IMG/VR virus record: IMGVR_UViG_3300015263_001244
Location: 1 to 59,565 of that record
Source of the DNA: a virus
DNA: 59,565 nucleotides
Strand: one strand, 5' to 3'
Part shown: piece by piece, positions 39,801 through 46,461 of the stretch
Layout: each line of letters begins with the position of its first letter
Numbering within the stretch: position 1 is the stretch's first letter
Made by a program: the position numbers and the translations under genes
The notes under the pieces: generated by a model
Seen by the model: the letters and a program-made list of their open reading frames with translations, nothing else
What the model was told of the DNA's origin: nothing
Databases searched by the model: none

Positions 39801-41358
39801 CATAACCATCAGGATTACCAGAAATAATTGAGAAACTAGCATCATTATATCTGTCAGCTAAAGTAATACCAATTTGTCCTTGATAAGCAAAAGCGATAAA
39901 TCTAAAATTAAATCCCGGCTGTCTAAATTTATTATTAATTGTTTCAACAACACCATCTAAACTATAACTGCCAACATTATTTCCGGTATCTCCGGTAACA
40001 TCTATTGCTGGTAATACTAAAGTTTTTTCTACAGGATTACCAGTAGGATATAATGCCAAATATAAATTGTAATGACCTTGATCTAATTTATCCGGATCAA
40101 ATCCAATACCTAACGCTGTTGCCCCTCCCGGATTTGATATAATTAAACTTGGTAATTCAGAAAAACTATTATTAGCAGCAGCTAATGCTAATGAATTATA
40201 TTTTGAATTATGAAAGAACGGACGATCAATTCTAATTATTGCATCAGAGGATGCATAAAGATTTTTCCCATTTATTCTAACAGAGTAAACTCTTGTAGAT
40301 CCATTTAAAAACTTTTTGGTTGAATCAATTGTAAATTGTACCGGAACAGTACCATTACCATAATTAATTGTGATATAATCACCTGGTTTAACTTGTGAAA
40401 ATTGAGCATCAAAAGTATTATTTGCTAATACTTCTGAACCAGGGTTTAATAAAATTACATTATCACCGTGTTCAATATCATCTACTGGTGCAGTAGCAGC
40501 ACTAAATAATAAATAAGTTGTAGCTGGAGTTGGATCTACTATCGCTTCAGCGGCGGTATCATTTATTAATGAAGTATTACGTGTAGCCCTAGGTATACCA
40601 TTACCAAAAAGATTTTGTGTTCTACTGCCCAATAAAACTAAACTGGAATTATCCACGAATTCAGCAAAACTTTGCAAATCATCAGCTGTTTGTGGAACAG
40701 AGACGAAATTAGAAGAATTTATATAAATACCAGAAGCATTGTGTGCTTGATTTGCTGGAGGTGTTGTAGTATTTCCTGAATTATCAGCTCTTGTATGAGA
40801 TAATAAATCATTAGATAATTCTGAAGCAAATGTGTAAGCATTTGTTAAATCACGAGAAATCACAGTACCAGTACTAATATTTACTTTATTCAAAGTACCA
40901 GAATTCATATCAATGTGAGACAATTTATGTCTAAAAGCAGCGCCAGAAATATGTGGTTCTACTTTAATACCAGTTGTTGATACAAATCCTTCTAAAACAT
41001 CAACAGCTGCATCTAAATTTGCAAATAAAGTATATAAAAATGAAGTAGAATAAATAAGATTTAATTTAGATTCATCTATTGCTGCAGTCGGCGAAACTTG
41101 ATCATTAGTAATTGGTAATACAACTAATCCTAAACCAGCTATCGCAGAAGGCTTAACAGTACCATCTGCATTTAACGAAACATTTAATCGATCTGCAACT
41201 GATGAAAGGCTACCTTGTGGATTGATCCCGAGCGTTTCTTCAACTGCAAACATAGCTGATCGTACTGCATTTATTGCTTCTTCGCCAATTTCTACTATGT
41301 TGTCCCACACGGGTGGTAATTCTAAATCTGTATCAAGTGCTGATGGAAATTTTGTCAT
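36835..41358 (-). CDS. Large tail fibre / tail-spike protein with C-terminal beta-helix
   Basis: This is a 1507-residue protein. The N-terminus (FPSALDTDLELPPVWDNIVE, then AVRSAMFAVEETLGINPQGS) is the kind of attachment segment seen at the start of phage fibre or collar proteins. The middle carries several beta domains with DGY turns (IKDGYGDGYW near residue 600). From about residue 1150 the chain shows repeated short coils (FTFSSPVTVNQNTEFNNLNM, VTIDSCNITYSY, NISIKNCKFTTS, IIIENNQIENSISS, LEISNNKINAY) of a right-handed beta-helix. It lacks the KYRW C-terminal domain that ends the two following genes. Stop overlaps the next ATG. It is likely a host-binding fibre. No depolymerase active site can be claimed. 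Confidence 0.78.
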   Translation of the reverse strand: MTKFPSALDTDLELPPVWDNIVEIGEEAINAVRSAMFAVEETLGINPQGSLSSVADRLNVSLNADGTVKPSAIAGLGLVVLPITNDQVSPTAAIDESKLNLIYSTSFLYTLFANLDAAVDVLEGFVSTTGIKVEPHISGAAFRHKLSHIDMNSGTLNKVNISTGTVISRDLTNAYTFASELSNDLLSHTRADNSGNTTTPPANQAHNASGIYINSSNFVSVPQTADDLQSFAEFVDNSSLVLLGSRTQNLFGNGIPRATRNTSLINDTAAEAIVDPTPATTYLLFSAATAPVDDIEHGDNVILLNPGSEVLANNTFDAQFSQVKPGDYITINYGNGTVPVQFTIDSTKKFLNGSTRVYSVRINGKNLYASSDAIIRIDRPFFHNSKYNSLALAAANNSFSELPSLIISNPGGATALGIGFDPDKLDQGHYNLYLALYPTGNPVEKTLVLPAIDVTGDTGNNVGSYSLDGVVETINNKFRQPGFNFRFIAFAYQGQIGITLADRYNDASFSIISGNPDGYGDYTASSNASFPNNIVDNYNGIDPFGFGLSGANVASPPFAISYSTPATALAAPTVIFSPLRKNFFYVDGVERDDFALEVNTIKDGYGDGYWAATLITKQILANRVEVAYEIPLDLCTSGLKVGKTLVVQPAVDIDSSSYNAVDYGRFIISNIAFNNCPGPTSTTTITVYDAIHGTGVSPYLSSINLPVFIYFSDDSVSFNKEHVSDPITNVSFKRFFEVFIDANGKSFTHERARFNTSGSNLTVDSINSFTLYSSAEMAAINLVDISPKLRGYAFGQYRKISLIFNNYNEVNGTFDGYMCKFESPSTYTHIGPTSSGKKGEVVRFYDDTHVDYIDVSISRSSAVSTFANKQIDIQLFPSLQDNREKIIIGTCQLQDTNKQITYLKDKRQFGNITERQFSTSAINYINAPQRLLNENGIVRGFDLVSSTTLTNDNEISVRGGAALIDGKLLDFNDAILSIPIVRESLSPGFTTNVDTIRWYLCINSSGEFEFIASTDYDTSLTGTYGSLTHERLFYVKNPTLGSGSAYPIRATYFNKLLSDFKDLLPLYVVTATVGLSTTWKVTSATISDTRRFIEKGYNGLSQPFTLGRLASFRTLESFQTYINELTSYISFVNDGRSIFGQSVYVRDTMDISGATFNHAVKIKYIGDGGKFTFSSPVTVNQNTEFNNLNMTISDGYGIKITGNDVTIDSCNITYSYDATSDSDFSSSQLSNLGKACIYGISSDFTNSRGKNISIKNCKFTTSVSNHFPFIALLLNGQTHYYENIIIENNQIENSISSDDKLVAIALSSMYISTPSTQTGARLVNCRISKNVCNKNQLIIMSGSANGSSKIANMPVPVNVSIDKNICGAICYLTRQDRALNIANTTTILDKDNMLLISQNMCRYIYCGTNKGFINVVGSSNRVYEGDDSTCGILSGSDIYSSSVIIDKNTCSWIQVGVKNPTSYSFETPILEISNNKINAYNATFLDDYHSVISANNIGLIADSIVGT

Positions 41359-41360
41359 AA

Positions 41361-42278
41361 TTAACCTTTAATATGTTTCCAAATTCTACCTATTTTTATA
41401 GCAGAAATTAATGAACTATCAACATTATATTTTTTAGCTATTTCAATATTTTTAAATCCATCAAGTAATAATTTTTTTATCTCTATAACTTGATTTATAT
41501 TTAATTTTTTTTGAGATTTTAAATGTTGTGAATGTTCTTTTGATTCAAAATAATCATTATTAATATAATTTATATTTTTAATTATACGATAAACGGTTGT
41601 CGGTCCTATATTATATAGGTAGGCAATATCTTTATATGTATAATTATTTGTTTTATATAATTCTCTTATTTTAGAGACATCTTCCAAATTAAGTTTACTA
41701 TTATAATTATTTACCCCGCGTTTGATCCAATTACATTTTTTACCTGTATTGGTAATACTTATTATCTTTTTTTGTTTATCTGGCATAATATATCCTTTAT
41801 GCGAATTAGATAATTTTTTTTTATGATTATAGGATAATTTTTTATCTTTCCAGTATCCTTTTTTTCCTTTATGTGAATTAGATAATTTAATAATAGTTTC
41901 TTTTGAGTGATGTTTTCCTTTCATTGGACTTGTTCTACCTTTTAGTGCTAATGACATTTTTTGTTTACTTTCTTTTGTATGCTTATATCCAGAAACACCA
42001 TCACCACCATTAGTTAAATTATAACCAAATTTATTAATATTCGATTTAAAATAATTTATATAATATTTTTCAGCATTTAAACATTCGTTTTCTTTATCAA
42101 ATTTACATAAAATAAAAATATCAAATGTATCTATTCCATATTTTTTAATAGCATTATGAAATTTAGGACAGTCTCCTCTCATTTTTTTATGATCTGTCAT
42201 TCTTTGTGACAAATTTCCAGTTTTACCAACATATATTTTATAATTTATTTTATTTCTATATATGTACACGTAAAACAA
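41361..42278 (-). CDS. Free-standing GIY-YIG homing endonuclease with NUMOD3 and HTH
   Basis: This is a 305-residue protein. The GIY-YIG domain is at residues 1-95 (FYVYIYRNKINYKIYVGKT, and a Glu in NECLNAEKYYINYF). NUMOD3 repeats follow (HTKESKQKMSLALKGRTS, HSKETIIKLSNSHKGKKG, NHKKKLSNSHKGY). Two helix-turn-helix elements come last (VSKIRELYKTNNYTYKDIAY, IEIKKLLLDGFKNIEIAKKY). The start codon is TTG at 42278 with AGGGTG a few bases upstream. The frame has no ATG near the conserved N-terminus, and an upstream stop closes the frame. It lies between the small membrane-protein gene and the large fibre gene, three bases before the latter. Confidence 0.88.
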   Translation of the reverse strand: MFYVYIYRNKINYKIYVGKTGNLSQRMTDHKKMRGDCPKFHNAIKKYGIDTFDIFILCKFDKENECLNAEKYYINYFKSNINKFGYNLTNGGDGVSGYKHTKESKQKMSLALKGRTSPMKGKHHSKETIIKLSNSHKGKKGYWKDKKLSYNHKKKLSNSHKGYIMPDKQKKIISITNTGKKCNWIKRGVNNYNSKLNLEDVSKIRELYKTNNYTYKDIAYLYNIGPTTVYRIIKNINYINNDYFESKEHSQHLKSQKKLNINQVIEIKKLLLDGFKNIEIAKKYNVDSSLISAIKIGRIWKHIKG

Positions 42279-42339
42279 AATACACCCTATTCATACAAAT
42301 AATGCAAAATTATGTTCCGTAAATAAATATTTAATTTTA

Positions 42340-42903
42340 TTAAATTTTAGGCTCAATAGGATCTGTAGAAGGATCATCTGCCGTTTTAGATAAAGGATGA
42401 ACCGGGGGTTGAGGAGATGGCGGAGAAGAAAAATTATTATTTAAAACTGGTCCATTCGAATTATTTGGAAATGGGTTTATAGGAAAAGGATTTGGAGTAG
42501 GATTTACCGGATATACAGGATTAATTTGAGGATTATAAACTGGATAAGGTATAGGATTATAATCTATTCCGGTTGGTTTCCAAAATAAAGCCTTAATAAC
42601 TCTATATAAAGTAGGACTTAATAATCCTGCCGAAGAACTAAATAAAAATTTACTATATGGTTCTGAAATAGCTTCCGGATATGGAAAAGATTTGCCAAAT
42701 ACAGCAAATAAAATACCTAAACCAATCGGTAAAATAACTAAAGCAAGATCTCTCCAAAATCTAGATTGACTATTGCCGGGCATACGAGGATTATTTAAAA
42801 TGAAATACTCTATTATTGTTCTAATAACAAAAGTGATTGCCGCAATTCCTACGCAAAGTACCAAAAATTGCCAAGTTAAAAAAATAGATAAAAATTCTGT
42901 CAT
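42340..42903 (-). CDS. Small membrane protein with Pro-rich tail
   Basis: This 187-residue protein begins with a long hydrophobic segment (FLVLCVGIAAITFVIRTIIE). A second follows (LALVILPIGLGILFAVFG), and then a possible weaker third (FLFSSSAGLLSPTLYRVIKA). The last 70 residues are Pro/Asn-rich (YNPIPYPVYNPQINPVYPVN). The topology and its place next to fibre genes would suit a holin-like or inner-membrane phage protein. No endolysin is seen nearby, so a holin role is only a guess. Shine-Dalgarno AAAGGT precedes the ATG. Confidence 0.7.
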   Translation of the reverse strand: MTEFLSIFLTWQFLVLCVGIAAITFVIRTIIEYFILNNPRMPGNSQSRFWRDLALVILPIGLGILFAVFGKSFPYPEAISEPYSKFLFSSSAGLLSPTLYRVIKALFWKPTGIDYNPIPYPVYNPQINPVYPVNPTPNPFPINPFPNNSNGPVLNNNFSSPPSPQPPVHPLSKTADDPSTDPIEPKI

Positions 42904-42934
42904 TGTACCTTTAATATATCATTTTAATTATTAT

Positions 42935-43813
42935 TTAAATAAAATAACTAATAATTACTCTACCGTCACCACCCCCATCACCATCTCCGCCATTACTAGA
43001 AATACTAGCTCCGTTGCCGCCACCGCCGCCACCGCCGCCACCTCCTCCCAATGTGCCGACTCCGCCATTTGTACCAGCTGTACCCGGATCAGGTCCGCCG
43101 CCGCCTAAATCTCCACCAGTACCACCATTACCTCCAGAAGAGCCCGGAAAATTAGATATTCCGCCACCGCCGCCGCCGGAGCCTCTAGTACCATCAACAC
43201 CTGCATTTCCTGGGGTATTAGATGAACTAGATATAAAATGCCAAGAACCCCCGGTAACCGGCCATTCAGAAGAAGCGCTTAATCCGCTCATACCACCATC
43301 GCCGGGTTGATTTGAAAAACCATACGGCAAAGGGGCGTCCATATTATCATGATCTACTATTTGTTGAGCATAGGATGATTTTAAACTTGAACCACCATAT
43401 CTATTATCTGTTCCGGAGAATTGAACTCCTCCCGGACCACCTGTTCCACCATAAAAATATATCGGATTAGAACCACCATAATCAAATACAGACGCTTCTC
43501 CATCATTACCATCTGAACCATCTTCTGTACCTCCAGTTATTCCTCCAGCCCCACCTCCGCCACCGCTTCCAACATATATGACAAATGCCGTCCCTGGCGT
43601 AACAGATAATTTAATTATAGACGCTGTAGCGCCCCCTCCTCCGCCACCCCCGGGTATATTAGAACCAAGTACACCGGGGCTGCCTGCAGAGCCGCCACCT
43701 CCGCCACCGCCACCGCCCATAGCATATATTTCAATATCTTTTACACCTGCTGGAACTGTCCAATTATACATTGCACCACCATCAGGATATACTTTTTTAT
43801 ATAATCGAGCCAT
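42935..43813 (-). CDS. Glycine-rich adhesin-like protein
   Basis: This 292-residue protein has runs of up to nine Gly. The N-terminal beta segment (NWTVPAGVKDIEIYAMGGGG), then the pattern GGGATASIIKLSVTPGTAFV, match the glycine-rich domain seen in phage fibre and receptor-binding proteins. Later Gly blocks may form a polyglycine-II-type sandwich as in the T-even gp38 adhesin. That comparison is by composition only. The DNA here is far more GC-rich than the surroundings because of Gly codons. Neighbours are a beta-helix fibre and a membrane protein. It probably sits at a fibre tip. The long Pro-rich reading frames on the other strand are mirror artefacts of the Gly codons. Confidence 0.8.
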   Translation of the reverse strand: MARLYKKVYPDGGAMYNWTVPAGVKDIEIYAMGGGGGGGGGSAGSPGVLGSNIPGGGGGGGATASIIKLSVTPGTAFVIYVGSGGGGGAGGITGGTEDGSDGNDGEASVFDYGGSNPIYFYGGTGGPGGVQFSGTDNRYGGSSLKSSYAQQIVDHDNMDAPLPYGFSNQPGDGGMSGLSASSEWPVTGGSWHFISSSSNTPGNAGVDGTRGSGGGGGGISNFPGSSGGNGGTGGDLGGGGPDPGTAGTNGGVGTLGGGGGGGGGGGNGASISSNGGDGDGGGDGRVIISYFI

Positions 43814-43822
43814 CTAATATCC

Positions 43823-45445
43823 TTATACAAACCACCAATTAGTTCCATCACTTACTAATATAGCGCTTTGAGAATCATTTTCCATAACAAAACTTCCAGC
43901 GTAATTTTCAATATTACCAGTACTACCATTTCTGGCTAACGTAATATTATTATTACTAGCATTATCTGCAATATCTTTTACAGTAACTTTTCTACCAGCC
44001 AAATGTGGTGGTAAAAATATAGTAGGAGCAATAGATGTAGTATCTACTAACAGTAAAAATTCGGCAGTATTAGAGTCTAAAAATAAATAAGCAGTTGGAG
44101 AAGAAGCTGTTATTTTTAATACTTTTAAATTTGTTTCTAATACCCCATTAAATTGATTTCCAGTTTTAATAACAGATACATAAAAATCAGATCTATTAGG
44201 AGATACCGTATTATTATATTTAACTAATTCAAATGTAGTATTTACAGAATTATCACCAGGCTTAATAACTATATTATTATTAGAAATATTAACTTTACTT
44301 AATGATTGTAAAAGAGGAATTGTAGGATTATTAATATAAATTAAAGACGATACGGTGCTATCATATCCCATAAAATAATTATTATTAATATTGGCATTAC
44401 AAGCATTTATCTTTATAATAGTATTATTACTGGCTGTAACAAAATCACTATTTAAAAATCCATAACCTCTTATTAAATTATTATTAACAATTAAACTATC
44501 TTTATAACCAGATCCCGCACCGCCCGATGCTGTAAATTGAATAGGTACAGCAAAACCATCTATTGAAGAATTTAAAATTTTTAATCTAGTACCACTAGTT
44601 ACTGGCAACGTTGAATCTGTCTTAATAGCAAATGAGCTTATATCACTAATTACGCCAACACTATAAACGGTTTTCCCCATTATTCTTACGTTTTCACAAG
44701 ATAAGCTAGCCCCCTCTTCTAAAGAAATTAATGGATACACCGAATCATTATTAATAGGTAACTTATATGAAGTATCGCCCAAAAATTTTGGTTCCAAAAA
44801 ATTATCTGCAATAGTTAAATTAATAAATATAGTTTCTTTTGCAAATATAAATGGTAGCGTTGAATCAACCCCACTATCAGGCACTCTAGTACTATCTGCT
44901 TTTATTATAAATAAGGGCGCCGGCGATACCATTTGATTAACAATTTTAGTACCGTATCCTTCTCCCATCAAAATCATACCCGTAGGCACATTTACACTTC
45001 CAGTAAATTTATAAGTACCTGCTTTAATGAGTACAACTCCACCAGATCTAATACGAGGATGTAAATTATTATAATCAGGATCAGATGGATCACTAATATT
45101 TAATAAATTATCTAAATATGTATTGAAGGCAGGAACGCTTGAATCGTAAGGAGCATTAATATCATAATCTAATTCTTCTTGATTGGATTTACGATAAGTA
45201 TCATAACCGTCGCCAACAGTAATAAATCCCTTACCAGATAATCCGATAATAGTTAATTCATCACTAATTGAGCTAATAGCACTATATACATCAGTTTGTT
45301 CAACATCACTAATATAAATACTGGGAATAATAGTAATATCATCAGCATTATGATTTGTGTTATACCCATCAACATGATTTTTGAAATCGTAGCGGTCGAG
45401 GGCGAAACGTCCAATTCCTGGTACAAATGTAGTGGCGTGAGACAT
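43823..45445 (-). CDS. Beta-helix tail fibre / tail-spike-like protein
   Basis: This is a 540-residue protein starting MSHATTFVPGIGRFALDRYD. The frame stays open for 36 codons upstream, but that part is Cys-rich and unlike the rest, while the ATG at 45445 has AGGA upstream. A pectate-lyase-type beginning is seen (SGGVVLIKAGTYKFTGSVNV, GMILMGEGYGTKI) followed by coils (GTRLKILNSSIDGFAVPIQF, LIVNNNLIRGYGF, INACNANINNNYFMGY, VNISNNNIVIKPGDN), so the fold is a right-handed beta-helix. The C-terminus is a small beta domain (FLPPHLAGRKVTVKDIADNA) ending NWWFV. A capsular or surface polysaccharide substrate is possible. No catalytic residues are assigned. Confidence 0.8.
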   Translation of the reverse strand: MSHATTFVPGIGRFALDRYDFKNHVDGYNTNHNADDITIIPSIYISDVEQTDVYSAISSISDELTIIGLSGKGFITVGDGYDTYRKSNQEELDYDINAPYDSSVPAFNTYLDNLLNISDPSDPDYNNLHPRIRSGGVVLIKAGTYKFTGSVNVPTGMILMGEGYGTKIVNQMVSPAPLFIIKADSTRVPDSGVDSTLPFIFAKETIFINLTIADNFLEPKFLGDTSYKLPINNDSVYPLISLEEGASLSCENVRIMGKTVYSVGVISDISSFAIKTDSTLPVTSGTRLKILNSSIDGFAVPIQFTASGGAGSGYKDSLIVNNNLIRGYGFLNSDFVTASNNTIIKINACNANINNNYFMGYDSTVSSLIYINNPTIPLLQSLSKVNISNNNIVIKPGDNSVNTTFELVKYNNTVSPNRSDFYVSVIKTGNQFNGVLETNLKVLKITASSPTAYLFLDSNTAEFLLLVDTTSIAPTIFLPPHLAGRKVTVKDIADNASNNNITLARNGSTGNIENYAGSFVMENDSQSAILVSDGTNWWFV

Positions 45446-45516
45446 AGTGGTCCAATTCCTACAATTATATGAATTTATGCATAAACAGATATAATGTATA
45501 CAAAAGAAGGTATTAT
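45446..45516. promoter_or_regulatory. Divergent intergenic region with 12-bp palindrome
   Basis: These 71 bases separate the minus-strand fibre gene from the plus-strand LAGLIDADG gene. TTTATGCATAAA at 45474-45485 is a perfect palindrome. TATAAT at 45490-45495 could be a -10 for the plus-strand gene, but no good -35 is seen. AGAAGG at 45505-45510 is the endonuclease ribosome site. An operator role for the palindrome is only a possibility. Confidence 0.35.
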
Positions 45517-46461
45517 ATGGAACGTCACAATAGAGTACAACGATTAATAACAAAACAAGAACTTGAACAAATATATCAAAAATATAAAAAAATCAAAATA
45601 ATATCAAAAATACTTGACATCGATAAAGATACATTATCAAAATTTTTAATTCTTTATGGTATAAAGAAATATAAACCTAGTAAAAAAATACTTAATATAA
45701 ATCATAAAATATTTATAAAAGATTATGAAAAATTAGGAACAACCGGTGTGGCAAAAAAATATAAAATGCATCATATTACAATAAATAAATTATTAAAATA
45801 TTTAAATATTGAAATAAATAACACGTACACTCTGAATGAAAATTTTTTTAATCAAGTAACTTCAGAAGTTTTTTATATTGCTGGATTTATTGCTGCCGAT
45901 GGGTGTATTTATAAACAACCAAATGCAACTAAACCGTCAGTGTTATCAATAAGCCTTTCAACAAAAGATAAAAATCATTTAGAAAAAATGAAAATACTAA
46001 TGGAGTATAATGGACCAATTCATGATAGTATTACAAATAAAATTTATAAAAAATCATCTTTACAGATAGGATCAAAACGTATATGTGAAAGCCTCAAAAT
46101 GTTTGGTATTGAAGAAAGAAAATCCCAAAATTATCAAATGCCAGAGTGGTTATTAAATCATCCTTTAGTTAATTATTTTTTATTAGGATATTTTGATGGT
46201 GATGGCAGTATATACAAAAACAAACATTTATATGGATGTATAAGTATATGTGGATCGTTTGAATTTCTTAATCAACTAAATTATATTTTATATAAAAATA
46301 AAATAGTTAATAAAGAACATAAGAAATTAAGTAAAAAAAACAATATATATTACATATCTTATAACGGGACCCCAATTTCTTGTAAGATATATAAATTTAT
46401 GTATCAAAATTCTACAATTTTTCTTGATAGAAAATATAAAAAATATTTAGAATTAAAATAA
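45517..46461 (+). CDS. LAGLIDADG homing endonuclease
   Basis: This is a 314-residue protein. The ATG at 45517 follows AGAAGG by six bases, so I prefer it to the in-frame ATG at 45469. Two helix-turn-helix-like segments come first (YKKIKIISKILDIDKDTLSK, YEKLGTTGVAKKYKMHHIT). They are followed by two LAGLIDADG motifs, IAGFIAADGCI at about 121-131 and LLGYFDGDGSI at about 222-232, each with the catalytic acidic residue. A monomeric two-motif enzyme is therefore expected. It is the only endonuclease on the plus strand. Its 3' end overlaps the 535-residue gene by nine bases in convergent orientation. Codon use is strongly A/T, like the other homing genes. Confidence 0.92.
   Translation: MERHNRVQRLITKQELEQIYQKYKKIKIISKILDIDKDTLSKFLILYGIKKYKPSKKILNINHKIFIKDYEKLGTTGVAKKYKMHHITINKLLKYLNIEINNTYTLNENFFNQVTSEVFYIAGFIAADGCIYKQPNATKPSVLSISLSTKDKNHLEKMKILMEYNGPIHDSITNKIYKKSSLQIGSKRICESLKMFGIEERKSQNYQMPEWLLNHPLVNYFLLGYFDGDGSIYKNKHLYGCISICGSFEFLNQLNYILYKNKIVNKEHKKLSKKNNIYYISYNGTPISCKIYKFMYQNSTIFLDRKYKKYLELK

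Noticed and set aside
42279-42339. Possible terminator between the membrane protein and the GIY-YIG gene
   Set aside because: Only loose A/T complementarity is visible, with no stable stem and no defined T run.
42340-42903. Holin annotation for the 187-residue membrane protein
   Set aside because: Two or three spans alone are not diagnostic, the Pro-rich tail is unusual, and no endolysin is present in the window.
43014-43817. Long Pro-rich reading frames on the plus strand opposite the glycine-rich gene
   Set aside because: They are the reverse-strand reading of Gly codons. They have no ribosome site and no sensible start.
45446-45553. The 36-codon upstream extension of the 540-residue fibre gene
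   Set aside because: It is Cys-rich, unlike the rest, overlaps the divergent endonuclease start region and has no ribosome site. The ATG at 45445 has AGGA.
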